From Nymphaea colorata (Eukaryota > Streptophyta > Magnoliopsida > Nymphaeales > Nymphaeaceae): a stretch of DNA of 64,000 bases. The DNA lies in contig NC_045146.1 in the NCBI RefSeq assembly GCF_008831285.2, forward strand, positions 16,321,289-16,385,288. The letters run 5' to 3'. Under the pieces are notes generated by a model. The model was given only the letters and a program-made list of their open reading frames with translations. It was not told the origin of the DNA and did no database searches. Of the stretch, positions 48,459-60,540 are shown piece after piece. Position 1 is the first letter of the stretch, and every line of letters starts with the position of its first letter. The position numbers and the translations under genes were made by a program.

Positions 48459-48556
48459 GCACAACAAGAGCCGACACCTCAAAGCATGCCTAAACCCTAA
48501 ACTGCACAACAAGAGCCGACACCTCAAAGCATGCCTAAACCCTAAACCCTAAGGGA
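48459..48556. repeat. Two 45-base tandem units carrying telomere-like cctaaaccctaaa
   Basis: Unit 1 (48459-48503) and unit 2 (48504-48548) are identical but for the last base. Each ends in cctaaaccctaaac, and unit 2 runs on into ccctaaggg. Four CCCTAA-type words thus cluster in about 60 bases. It is a very short interstitial telomere-like tract, too small to mark a chromosome fusion on its own. Confidence 0.85.
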
Positions 48557-49232
48557 TAAAGAGTTGTGAGGACTCAGGCTTCTTGTGAGCATTGGAAAAC
48601 CCAGCTCACCCAACAAATTTTGCTTCAACCGATTCAATAACCTTTTGAATCATGAAGAGGGCACCAACTTTCCAGGTTTTCTGATCGGCCAGCTTTTGGC
48701 ATTCATCTACCAAGCATTTCTAGAGAGTATAAAATCTGACAACTTGGTAACAGTGACTGAAGCTTCTCCAAATCGTCTCTTAGAAAGGATTTTTTTTGAA
48801 ATAATAGAAAAGGGCCAAAAAAAAAAAAAAACTATAAGCGGAAGGTTGGTGCCTTTTGCTACACCTTTTTTTGAGAGTTGTACTCACTACTGATGTGCTA
48901 CACTTGATGAGGAGCACTTTTCTTCTTGCTGGCACATAAAGGAAAATGTTGAGAAAAGTTTATAATTATTGATGCAGTGGCAGAGTGACAGAGTCAAGAC
49001 TCTTTTTGGCTAAGGGTCACTTTAGTGGCCAACCCAGTTTTGGAGTGAGCATCACATATGGCTCGACTTGAGTCCAACTTCATTGAGATCTCAATGCTGA
49101 CTGGCTGGTACAGGCAATGACTCACACCACACCAGCCCACCTAGCTCTGCTACTGTTCCATCTTTATATGGTATCTAAATCACATATGCAGGTTCAGGCG
49201 TGGGTATATACTCAACAACTCTCTCTTTCTCC

Positions 49233-49266
<34 letters not shown>

Positions 49267-51415
49267 TTATACAAAAGCCAGATCAAAGACTAAAACCAGA
49301 CCCTTTAACTATGACAGTTAAAGCGTTTTGTTTTTTAAATCTAACCTTGTGATCTTAAGGATAGATTGGTGCTATGTATTATATCCATCATTTTTTGGAT
49401 TTTAATAGAGTTTTTTTAAAAAGCAAAAATGAATGGCTCTCATAGCATTAATATTTTGATAACAAAAAACTCAACATCTTTCATAAAATATAACTTAATT
49501 CAAAGCATATTTTATAACAAAATAGTTTTTAAATATATTAGGATGTTTATATTTTATTTAAAATAACTTTTTAACAGACAATTAAAGGGTCCGGTTTTTA
49601 CCAATTTCTCTTTCTCTTCCTCTCTCTATGTATATATGTATGTGTTACCCTTGGCTGGCATACAAGCTGTGTAATGAAATTGGTTACGTGCTGCGGGTGT
49701 GGCAAGTAGAACAAATCAACTACAAAAAGCTTTTACTGCCGTCCTCAACCTCCATGTAAATACTTCTTTCAAAGCCACGATTTGTCTGCAACTGCAAACT
49801 CAAAACAGACTCTCTGGTAGCCTTCTACTTGGTCGTCTGATGATATCATCCAACGGAGAAGCTACTTTTACTGGTTAATGACCATGCACCCTTGCCTACC
49901 ATGGATGGTCTGCAATGCCAGTTAAGCCCAGGATTTCTTCTTCATGGCCATGTTTGATTGCCTCAATAATTACTTCATGTGTGTGCTAATCCAGAAAGGT
50001 AGATAAAGGATGGAGAGTTGAATCAAAGAAAGGGTCGACAATGGACGTAGAAGACCGAAAGAACAAGAGGCAATAGGTAGGGAGAAATAATACGATAGAA
50101 GTGAACTGACCTACAATGGGGAGACCGATCGACTGCTCCATGCTTCTAAACTGAGTTGAATTTGTCCATGAAATGAGGAGGATCAGGGATGCTTCGAGAG
50201 ATACTGGGGATGGAGAAAGCTCCAAATAGCTCATAATAAGAAGTTGCCCATGAGAACTAAAGGCAAGGCGCTGCTTTTTGTCAAACAGGTACTTCGGGGG
50301 GGTTGTTTGACGACAGGAACACGCTGTTATTATCTCATGAATATACCCGAGAAGAATACCTGTGTTCTATGAATGTGCCCCATTTTTCTTGGTCTATTGA
50401 TGAGACAACAGTAATGTGTTATGATTGTCAAATGGACTATTATGGTTCTAACTTTCATTTATGTGAAGTCTTCACAGAAGATGTGGCCTAGTAGCAAAAG
50501 GCATTTACTACAGCTTTCATGAGAGTTAAAGGCCAGATTTTCCATTTGACCGATTAGAAAAGTAAGAATTCACCCATCTGCAACCAAGTTGGGATTCCTA
50601 ATCCAAGTTCCCCGAACTTGGCCTAGATGTTCACCATAAGATCTAGCTTTAGAACACTGATTTAAAGATGTTCATACTTCGTTTAACATTTTTTTCAATG
50701 ACTTGAAGAGTCTTGGTGGAATCCATTTTATGTATGTACGCTGGCCATCTTTCTGCATTACCGATCATGTCAGCCATCGGCATCTCCCTTGAGTGGGTGT
50801 TGGACTCTCTAAAATTTTTAAAATCTTTCCATCTTACGTTGTATACTTCTGTGAATATTGCAAAAAATATCAAACTTCACTTCACTTTTGCATTGACAAA
50901 AGGTGATCTCCAATCAAGAGGGGATGCTTGATCTTAGCTTGATAGTTCGTCAGGATTTAAGATCAGCATGATTCTGCAGCCATTTGTCGGCAATGCATGG
51001 ATCTTAAATCTTGACGATCTTAGATCATAGCAGATCGAATGCAGTCAAACGCCCCTTGAGTTTCTTACCTTTTTTGCTGCGTTTGATAGCCTCCCATAGA
51101 ATAGAATCACAAAATTTTTAACTGATCCTCCGCCATTCCCGTCCCCTTCCTCCTCAAATCGAGTATTTTTCACAATGTAACGCGGATCTCACATATGCAG
51201 TGGTGCAAACATAGCTTTATTATACAATTCTTGTAAACAAAGTTTTGTCAGCACCAAGTTTGGACAGAAACTTAGAAACACTTAAGTCCATACCAGAGCT
51301 GCAATAGAGAGCACCCATCATATTTGATCCATAATTGCCCACTTGAAAGCCAAGACGAACATAAAAAAATGTCTAAGTAGCTCACCAATCTCCATTTCAG
51401 TAGAAAAACATTTAA
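48557..51415. other. Spacer with no supportable gene
   Basis: It contains an (AT)n run at about 49234-49260 and short open frames without domains. No splice-linked coding exons were found. Confidence 0.4.
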
Positions 51416-51660
51416 GAGAGTATTTAGATGACACTGGAAACTTGGTTTTGTGGAAAGCAATTTTTTTGAAAACCGGGTTAAAAAACCAGTTTTGCAAAAC
51501 TGCTTGAGATGTTTGGATAACGAGTGAAAAACTTAGTTTAGCAGGCTCTTTATGAAACAAAGTTTGAATGTCATCCAAACATTATTGAAATAGAGTTTTT
51601 GGGGCAAAATCAGGCTTTAACTCCCAAAACCTAGTTTTCGGTTGTCATCCAAACACCCCA
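51416..51660. mobile_element. Tourist-like (PIF/Harbinger) MITE, 245 bases
   Basis: The left end GAGAGTATTTAGATGACACT pairs with the reverse complement of the right end TGGGGTGTTTGGATGACAAC; similarity continues for about 35 bases (gaaacttggttttg against gaaaactaggttttg). TAA flanks both sides (51413-51415 and 51661-51663), the usual Harbinger target duplication. It has no coding capacity. Confidence 0.7.
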
Positions 51661-51844
51661 TAAGTGTGAATCTCATTGTTGATACTGTACAAGACCAATA
51701 CAATTTTTTAAAACTTGTACAATTAAAAAAAAAAAAAAACTAAGGAAATGCGCTGCATATGATGAACAATGGGTATTTACCGATTCACAACAATGAGCAT
51801 CAACTATTGACCAATGCTTAGTGAACAAACCTATATGATCAAGG

Positions 51845-52000
51845 GTGGAGCTAAAATCTGGGCCAAATTATAGTCTCAAAATTATTTTAACAGGAGTCAA
51901 AATATAATTTTTAAAATTTTTTATATAAGATAAATGAATTTTTTTAAAATTTACATGTAAATTTAAAAAAAAAATTCCCTTTGGCTGAGCTCCTAGATAT
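51845..52000. mobile_element. Degraded small inverted-repeat element
   Basis: The left end gggtggagctaaaatctggg and the right end in reverse complement aggagctcagccaaaggg are weak inverted repeats around an AT-rich core. The ends resemble those at 24172-24346, so it may be an older member of the same family. Confidence 0.3.
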
Positions 52001-52548
52001 GACTGCTAAACCTTCTTTCTTTTTTTCAACATTGGATATTTGGTCATTTGCAGAAAGCGCCCAGAGCCACACCCTTCTACTACAAGCGGCAGGTAATACA
52101 ATCTGCCTTGTTTGCTAAATGCAACGACAGGTCACGATGCCACTTTAACTCTCCTCGATTCAAATTTCGAATACAACAGTCCCGTTAAAAACCCACCCAT
52201 TAAAAAAACCAACTAAAAAGTACAAATCGTCTACCAAAATGTCCAATTCTATCCCTCACGTTAACAAATAATCCCCCCTATTACCACTAAATCAGTGGTG
52301 TCCGTCCTCGTCCGTTTGAGGGCTACTTTAGTCTGAATGGAAAATAGGAACATTCTCGACATTTTAGGAAAAGATGGTGCCCCTGAGAAAATAGAATCTC
52401 CCGCTAGTATAAAGAACCCATCTTTCCGCCCATTCCCCAATTTCAAATTCATTTCCAGAGAATCTTCCCGTTGGCTTCTCCTCCTCTTCCTCCTCCTCCT
52501 CCTTTCACATTTTCTTGCCCTAATTTTACGCTGGTATTCTTCTCGGCG

Positions 52549-55500
52549 ATGGCGGCCACGAGCATCGGGATGATGGATTCCGCGTACTTCGTCGGGCGAT
52601 CTGAGATCCTCGCGTGGATCAATTCCACTCTCCAACTCAACATATCAAAAGTTGAAGAGGCATTTCCCTTGATCCGGTCTTTTTTAGTGTTCTTTTCCTT
52701 CATTTTCTTTGTCTTCTTGGGATGACCTAGATTCTTGAATCTTCTTGGTTGCCAGGCGGCTTCGGGTGCTATCCAGTGCCAGTTGATGGACGCGGTCCAT
52801 CCGGGGATCGTGCCGATGCACAAAGTGAACTTTGATGCGAAGACCGAGTATGAAATGATCCAGAATTATAAGGTTCTTCAGGACGTGTTTAATAAACTTA
52901 AGATCAATAAGGTATTCTTTGTGTCCTTCTTATCTTTTCTTTGCTTCTACGCTCAATATAACAGTGCTTATGCATCTGGTTGTTCCGTTATTAACTTTTT
53001 TTCATTTGTTTTCTTTTCATAACGCTTCAGCATGTAGAGGTGAACAAATTGGTGAAAGGTCGTCCTCTTGATAACCTGGAATTCATGCAGTGGATGAAGC
53101 GATACTGTGATTCTGTGAATGGTGGTTTTGTTGTAAAGTAAGTCCCTGCGATTCTTGAATTTTACCATGTTTGCTGCTTTTCATTTGGTTTGCTTGTCCC
53201 TGTCAAATCTCGGACATGAGACAAAAGTAAATTTTTCTAGATTGCTTTTATTCTTGAGATAGTTGCGAGGAGAACTTTTCTTATTGTTTATGGTTATAAA
53301 AACTGATTCAGAGCTATGACATAAACCTCAATTTGTTGATTTTCTTACAAAGGGACCTCTTTACTCTTTTTCTCAAATTATTAAGGCGAGTAGCATCCGT
53401 TTTATAGTTTTAAAATTATAAGTTAGGTAGGTGTCTGATTTGCATTGGTTTTATTAACATTAGAGATTTACATTTTTGATGACTTCGAATTGATCATTCC
53501 TAGGCACATGCTACAAACATCCTTCTAAATGCTGCTGTCACTTTCATTTGAACATATTCCAGCAAAATGATGCGTGCTGGCAGGTCTCGCATAGGTTCAT
53601 ACATCGCCAATTTCAGAAATGATTGTCCATTAAATTGACAGGTTCTCTCTTCTGATTCAGTTTGAAAAAGCTATCGTTGGTGGAACTTACGGTAATATTG
53701 GGAAACAGCGTTGTTTTAAAATGGGTGGAAGGCACGGTGTAGAGACGCTTTCAAACTCTTCCGTTCAAATTCATCAACTTTAGATTAGGAAAATTTTCAA
53801 ATTATTGTTTGCCCGTTTATGATTCTAGAAGAAGTTAATCGTGGAGGAGAGAAAAATAACTAATATGCATAATGAAGCTGAAGATTTTTCTTTGTTAAAT
53901 AGGAGTCTTCCATCATCTGCATAGTAAACTTCAGATCCCAAACTGGTCGCCTTCGTTCCTGTTCATTCTGAGCAGTTTGAAACAAACGAATGTAGACAAC
54001 AGAGAGTGCCTGCTCACAATCTACTGTTGTAACTTGGATTAGACCAAACATGATCGGCTAAGACAATGAAAATGATCCTAATTGTGATGGTAGTTGGTAA
54101 TTTCTTGAAAAATCGAGTGGGCAACTTACTAGTGGTTAAGATTGGGTTTTCCCTGAGTATGAGGAGAAGCCATTTCCTTGGGTGAGGGACTACTAAGTCG
54201 GAGAAAGATAATCCTGACAATGAGCAAATTAGCAAATTATTGTTTATAGTTTTGTACATGCGAGAAAAGTGTGAAAATCTAATCGACAGGCGTGAGATGC
54301 TTTTCACCGATCCTTACTTAATGGTCTGAAGGATGCATTTACAATCTTGTTTTAATGAATACATGTAATTGTTGTGCAAGGATCTGACCAGAAAATATTC
54401 CATCTAAACTAAAGCTTCAATGGCATTCAAGAGGGCCTGTTTACTGGTTCTAGCATGCCATCAAGTGTTATGGGATCTACAGCAGTATATGCGTATGTTT
54501 CTACGCACATATGGACGTGTCGCATCCATAGTTATGCATCACTCTGGATCTCTCTTTTTTCTTCTTGTGTCCCTGTCCAGTGTTTAACTAAAAACCAGCT
54601 GTGAAAAGATTTAGATTCTTTACATATTTGAAAACTTTGGGAAATTGAGACGTAGACTCTGTGAAAAGCCTGCTGTTAAGGTTCTTGCTATGTCTGTTTT
54701 CTTTTGAAGAGGTGCAAATGCTTTATGCCTATGAGGTGTTTTCTTCGTTAAAATAAAACTAGAAGCATATTCAACATTATAGCATCATGAGAATGAAAAT
54801 AAATCATTCACTCTCTTTGGGAAAGCTTTCAGATATTATCTTTTCACTTATATGCTTGGGATTTGAAAATAGCTCCTTTACTTGCAGCTATAATCCTTTA
54901 GAACGAAGAGATAATTGCAGAGGGGGAAAGGAAGTAAGCAAGAGGGTATCCTCACAGTCGAACAAACAGCCTTCTGGGGCAACCAAATCACATGCCAGTG
55001 TCAATGCACGAAGGAATGATGGACACTCAACAAATGCTGGAGTTAAGGCCGGAAGGCCTGGTTCGGGTGGAGTTAAGGACATTTCTTCACATGGCATGCC
55101 AGCTCAGTCCATCACTCCTGCTCAGCAGCAAGCTTTTGATGAGCAGGTCCTTTAAATTGATCATTTTCGTGGAGAAAGAAAGATAATTTTGAAAATACAT
55201 GCTAGTTTCTGCATCCTCACCTTGCCATTTTCTTGAAACATCTTCAGATTACGGAACTAAAACTTTCAGTTGACAGCCTGGAAAAGGAGAGGGACTTCTA
55301 CTTTTCTAAGTTGAGAGATATAGAGATACTGTGCCAATATCCAGAGATAGAGCATTTGCCGGTACGTGGATGACACCTCTTTCTATCTTGAGTAGCTTTC
55401 TTTGTGTTTTGTGCGCTTGTCTGTGCCTTCTACAGATTCCTTCTCATGGCAGATTTCTTTTACATTGTTTTCCTTTTCGCCATTTCAGATAGTTGCTGCA

Positions 55501-55746
55501 ATTCAGAAGATATTGTATGCCACCGATGATAGCCCTTCACTTGCTGCAGAAGCCCATGCACTGATTTCCCAGCCACAAAGTCCTGGTACGGGAAAAGAAA
55601 ATGCAGCTCCTAGAGCGGAAACTCAAAAGAGAAAATCAATTTTAAATGCCGAGGTTAATGAAGTCGCCCTTTCTGCATTATCCCCAAGACAGAGGCTATC
55701 AGATTTCTCCGATGTGCATCAGAACATATCAACATTTAAATGCTGA
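52549..55746 (+). CDS. EB1C: EB1-family microtubule plus-end-tracking protein, EB1C type
   Basis: Six exons (52549-52659, 52756-52911, 53031-53137, 54888-55146, 55248-55361, 55489-55746) give 334 aa, close to Arabidopsis EB1C. The calponin-homology domain (about 12-118) carries [59 protein letters not shown] and [20 protein letters not shown] and binds growing microtubule ends. A Ser/Gly-rich linker (about 128-210) precedes the EB dimerisation coiled coil (about 212-262). The tail has a basic patch QKRKS (295-299) and [13 protein letters not shown], and lacks the acidic EEY end of EB1A/B; in Arabidopsis a basic tail sends EB1C to the nucleus before division. Intron 1 appears to start with GC (GAG|GCATTT): only this joins VEE to AASGA as conserved. 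The final residues after SDVH do not look conserved. Confidence 0.93.
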
Positions 55747-57197
55747 TTACTTCTTGCGGATTAGGTACTTATCAGGTTTGAAGTTACGCATCACCCCTCG
55801 AATATTTCTTGCTTCTTTTCCTTGGCTTATATGCTTTCTTTTTTTCTTCTTTCAGACTTTCAGTTGCGTGAGGTTGCCGCCTTGGCTGCCTTCTAAAGAC
55901 GGAAGCCTCTTTCTTCGTATTTTTGGTGAATGGGCAAAACTATTCACTGACTGGTCGGTCGATATAGTTTGTGCTCCTTTCCATGACACCGTGAAACGGT
56001 TTCTCCATGATGTGATTCAGCCAGTGATGAACCTGCTAGTGCTCTTGTTGATTGATCCACTTCTTTGATTCTTGTTTTCGAATATGTATTGTGAAGAAAC
56101 AGTTTTAAGAATGATTCAATGATTTTTTTTGTGTGTAATTTCGAATACTGTGATATGAGATAAGGATCTCTTTCAAATATAAAAAAGAACTCTCATGTCT
56201 TAGTAATATGCTTTTTAACTAGAGCATCTCTGGAATTATTATCTTCCAAAAAGCGTTTAGATAACGTCTGCAGGGTGGCATCGAATGGCTTGTGGACGAA
56301 ATAAGCCACATGGAATTTAAACTTGTGGATGTTTAAAGTAAATGGAATGGAAAAACTACGCGCGTTTTTGTCGCGTCCTGGTTGGCGGGGATGGTGATTG
56401 TTTTAGTATTGAGGCTTGGCAGCATACCTTTAGCAATGTAGCTAAACTCTTGAGATGACACCCAGGGAGAAAGAGGGCTTCGAGGTATCTCCCTCTCGAG
56501 AAGACACCCACAGGAATCTTTTAATAACCAGTCAGTGGGCTCGGCATCAGTGGGTTAGGCATCTGCACGAAGACAAGGCGTTGAGGAAGCCCAAGTGCAA
56601 ACTGGTAAGGTTTGTGACTTAGAAAAGAAAAAACAAAAATCATCACATGATCTAAGGTCTTCAACTTGGAGCTTTTCACCATTCTTATTTTATGACATCT
56701 TATGACATTTTTTTATGACCATCTTAACTATGTTTTCGAACCCCTAAATGCCATTTCCTTGTTACTTCAGAATTTTCTGACGATGACAAGTAGTACTGAG
56801 CACTTATGTGAGGCCACCATTAATGTTTCCAATTTTTCTATTTAATCGCCTATTTGCTTAAGTGAAGCGGTCGAATGTAAATAATTTCAAATTAGACCCC
56901 TCTTTTGCTATTACTTCAAATGTCATAATTTCTTTTGTGAAATTTTTGTTAAAAAAATAAATGGGCGTCTTTTTCTCGTTGAAATGTGTGGTGATTGCAT
57001 GGACTGCCTTCAATCGGATATCAACTTGTTGGCCGACCATGGGAAGCATTACAGATTAAAACTAACACAGAATTTGAGACGTAAAGGCAGACTCAGCGCC
57101 GGCAAAATTACAGAGAGTTGAGGAGACCAACCCCAAGAATGTCATGGCTCCTCATTCGCTTAAAGGAGCAAGACTTGTCTCGGGAAACAGATAACAG
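55747..57197. other. EB1C 3' region and PGDH promoter
   Basis: Bases 55747 to about 56110 are probably EB1C 3' UTR and include an acceptor-like ttctttcag at 55850-55858 that might serve an alternative last exon. No other gene is visible. An ATG at 57139 lies out of frame just upstream of the PGDH start and overlaps it; whether it is transcribed is unknown. Confidence 0.4.
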
Positions 57198-60100
57198 ATG
57201 GCGACTCGTCCTTCACAGTTTTTATATCCTTCCTCTCTCAGACGGCTGTCTTCAAACCCCCATCTTCTTTCGGTTCATTCCTATGATTTCATTTCTCCTA
57301 AGAAGGGAGGAAGAGGAAGGAGGCGAAGTTGCTTTACTGTGAAAGCAGTTTCAGCCAAGCCCACCATTCTGGTAACGGAGAAGGTAGGGGAAGCGGCGCT
57401 CGATCTCCTGAGAGGATTCGCCAATGTAGATTGCTCCTACGACCTCACGCAGGAGGAGCTCTGCACCAAGATCTCCCTCTGCGACGCCCTCATCGTCCGG
57501 AGCGGGACGAGGGTTGGTCGTGAAGTGTTTGAGTACGCTAACGGGCGGCTCAAGGTGGTGGGGAGGGCCGGCGTCGGCATCGACAATATCGACCTCGCCG
57601 CGGCCACCGAACACGGGTGTCTTGTCGTCAATGCGCCGACCGTAAACACCGTCGCCGCCGCCGAGCACGCCATCGCGCTTCTTGTCGCCATGGCCCGAAA
57701 TGTCGCCGCTGCCAATGCTTCCTTGAAATCCGGTTAGTCTTGGTGAACAGGAAATCAGTCTCTTTCCCCCTTGGCATTTATAATTTTGCTCCGGTTGGTG
57801 ATGTTGAGTTAACTTGGGTATTTAAAATTTGAAATTTGCGGAGATTTTGTGGAGTAAAAACAACTTCGCGGTACCTCGCCCTTTAAAACCCATATACGAT
57901 ATTTGTGTTTGACAGTCAACTGTCCGTTTCTCCTTTGAAACCCATAAACAACATCGGTGATTATGGTTTTGACAGTCAACTGGTCTTGTCATTCTTTCTC
58001 ACTTGTTTGGCATATTTCTCTTGCTAATAAGTAATTTGGTGTAAGTTTTTGTATTACAATTGTGTTATCATGCTTGCTTTTGACTTGTATATAGCTCGGC
58101 TCCAATTGTATCTCCGAATACAAGTGGTGGGACTGAAAATCAATTTTTAGGCGCTGTTTGGGAAAAGTCCCTTTACTTCTTCTTTTTGGGGACACTGACT
58201 TTACTTCATCCTCTTGAGGGTTGGCAACCCTCAAAGCTTGCACTAATATGGTGATTACCTGCACACATAGCAAAGCAAAGCAAAGCGGATGTTCCACTTT
58301 CCCAGGTCCAAACCTGAAAGAAGCCACTTTGAAAGAGAATGCTTAGAGTATAAGGCATGGAAGGTTGGGATTCTGCACTATTGTGCTATACATATTGCTG
58401 GTGTTAAGTATGTGGTGTGTGTGTGCATGCTTTCTTTTTAAAACCCTATGTGCATGTTGTTCAATAACTTTGTCAATGTACAGATAACTAAAATTTCATG
58501 CGCCAATGTACCTTTTACTTTTCAGCATGGAAAATTATTGAAATTCTGGGTGCAATAATTTGGATTTTATAGGTTCTTTAACATGCAACCTAACCTTGTA
58601 TACTTGCTGCTTTTGGGAAGAGCAGGAAAATGGCAGAAAGAGAAGTTTGTTGGTGTGTCACTAATTGGGAAGACTCTAGCTGTCTTGGGGTTTGGAAAGG
58701 TTGGTTCTGAAGTTGCTCGGCGTGCAAAGGCACTAGGAATGGATGTCATTGCACATGACCCTTACGCGCTTATTGATCGAGCGTATGCAATTGGTGTTGA
58801 TTTGGTAACCTTTGATGAGGCCATAGCAACTGCAGACTTCCTCTCCCTCCATATGCCTCTTACACCTGTCACGTCAAAAATCCTCAATGATGAGGCCTTT
58901 GCAAAAATGAAGAGAGGAATTCGAATTGTTAATGTTGCCCGCGGAGGTGTAGTTGATGAAGAAGCTTTACTGAGGGCGTTGGATGATGGAATAGTTGCAC
59001 AGGTTTGTTCTTTACACATACCGTACTCTAAATGTGGAACGGGTTCACAGTATAATCATTGCATGTGCATTCATGTAGCTGGTTCTTCTTATTGATATAT
59101 CAGTCTCTTTTCATTAGCATATGTCCTTTCCATTGCAATTCTTTTGCAACTAATCTCAATGAGTTGGATTGGAAGGTTCGAGGAAACTTTAGTCTCCCAA
59201 TAACAAGTTGCTTATGATATTTTCACATTTGCTGGTATATGATTGTTTGTTTAGGCTTGATAATCAATCACAAATGATTCATGTGAACCTTTGGTGTTGC
59301 TGGGATTAGGCAGCTCTTGATGTCTTCATTGAAGAGCCTCCACCAATGGGTAATAGGCTGGTGTTGCATGAAAATGTAGTAGTGACTCCACATTTGGGAG
59401 CAAGCATTGATGATGCTCAGGTATTTAGACGCTAAAATAGATTTTTTTATGCAATAAGTTTCTATTTTGGGATAAAGTCATTTGAACATATAATTTTCAG
59501 GAAGCAGTATCCATTGAAGTAGCAGAAGCTGTTATTGGGGCATTAAAAGGAGAACTCTCTTCCACCACAGTAAATGCTCCCACGGTTCCTCCTGAGGTTT
59601 GTCTTTCACATGCCACCGCAATGCAACCTTTGAAATCGAGCGTCTCAATAGTTATCTAAGAGGTCATTTTCAACAGTAATTCTGCATAATGGAAGCATCC
59701 AAATGCAGATATGACCTATGAAAACTGAAATTGCATGATCGACTCTAAACTACATTGTCAATACACATAATTTGCTCTTTCTTCGACGTCATTGCAATAT
59801 ATATAGCTAATAGTCATTACATTAATTATCTTGTAGCTAACATGTGACAGTTGCCATGTGCATTTCAGGTTCTATCGGAGATTGCACCATTTTTGACACT
59901 TGCAGAGAAGCTTGGCAAAATGGCAGTGCAGTTGATGGGTGGAGGAAGTGGCACAATATCTGTGAAGGTAGTCTATGCTTCTACAAGGTCTCCTGATGAT
60001 CTCGACACTCGGCTTCTTCGTACAATGGTCATAAAAGGGCTGATAGAGCCTGTCACCAATTTGTCAGTTAACCTAGTAAATGCAGATTATGTAGCGGAAC

Positions 60101-60540
60101 AAAGAGGCCTTGACATCATTGAGGAACAAGTGATGCTAGAAGGATCACCTGAGAAACCTCTGGAGTCCATTCAAGTGCAGATTGCTAATGTGGAGTCCAA
60201 GTTTGCTAGTGCCATATCTGAGGCAGGGGAAATTAGAGTTGAGGGCAAGATAAGATACAAGGCTCCTCATCTGACAACAGTCGGAATATTCAAAGTAGAT
60301 GTGAGCTTGGAAGGGAGTCTAATACTTTGCAGGCAAGTTGATCAGCCTGGTATTATTGGTCAGGTGGGGAGTATCTTGGGAGAAAATAATGTTAACGTGA
60401 ACTTCTTGACTGTGGGGAGAATTGCACCAACAAAGCAAGCTGTGATGGCTATTGGGGTAGATGAAGAACCTACCAGGGAGGCCCTCAAGAAGATTGGAGA
60501 AATTACGGCCATTGAAGAATTTGTTTTCCTAAAGTTGTAG
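57198..60540 (+). CDS. PGDH: D-3-phosphoglycerate dehydrogenase, plastidial
   Basis: Five exons (57198-57732, 58626-59002, 59310-59420, 59501-59596, 59869-60540) give 596 aa. The enzyme oxidises 3-phosphoglycerate to 3-phosphohydroxypyruvate with NAD+, the first step of the phosphorylated serine pathway in plastids. Residues 1 to about 52 are Ser/Arg-rich as in a transit peptide. The fold follows: [14 protein letters not shown] and [18 protein letters not shown] (substrate domain), the Rossmann motif GFGKVG (200-205) with Asp223, and catalytic Arg284 in NVARGG, Glu313 in IEEPP and His332 in TPHLGAS. An intervening domain with [19 protein letters not shown] is followed by a C-terminal ACT domain (about 525-596, [20 protein letters not shown]), as in plant enzymes regulated by amino acids. 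Of the three Arabidopsis isoforms, position beside SEP1 favours PGDH1 (EDA9). Confidence 0.97.

Noticed and set aside
55747-56068. Continuation of an open frame past the EB1C stop
   Set aside because: It is in another frame and lacks EB1 features; most likely 3' UTR.
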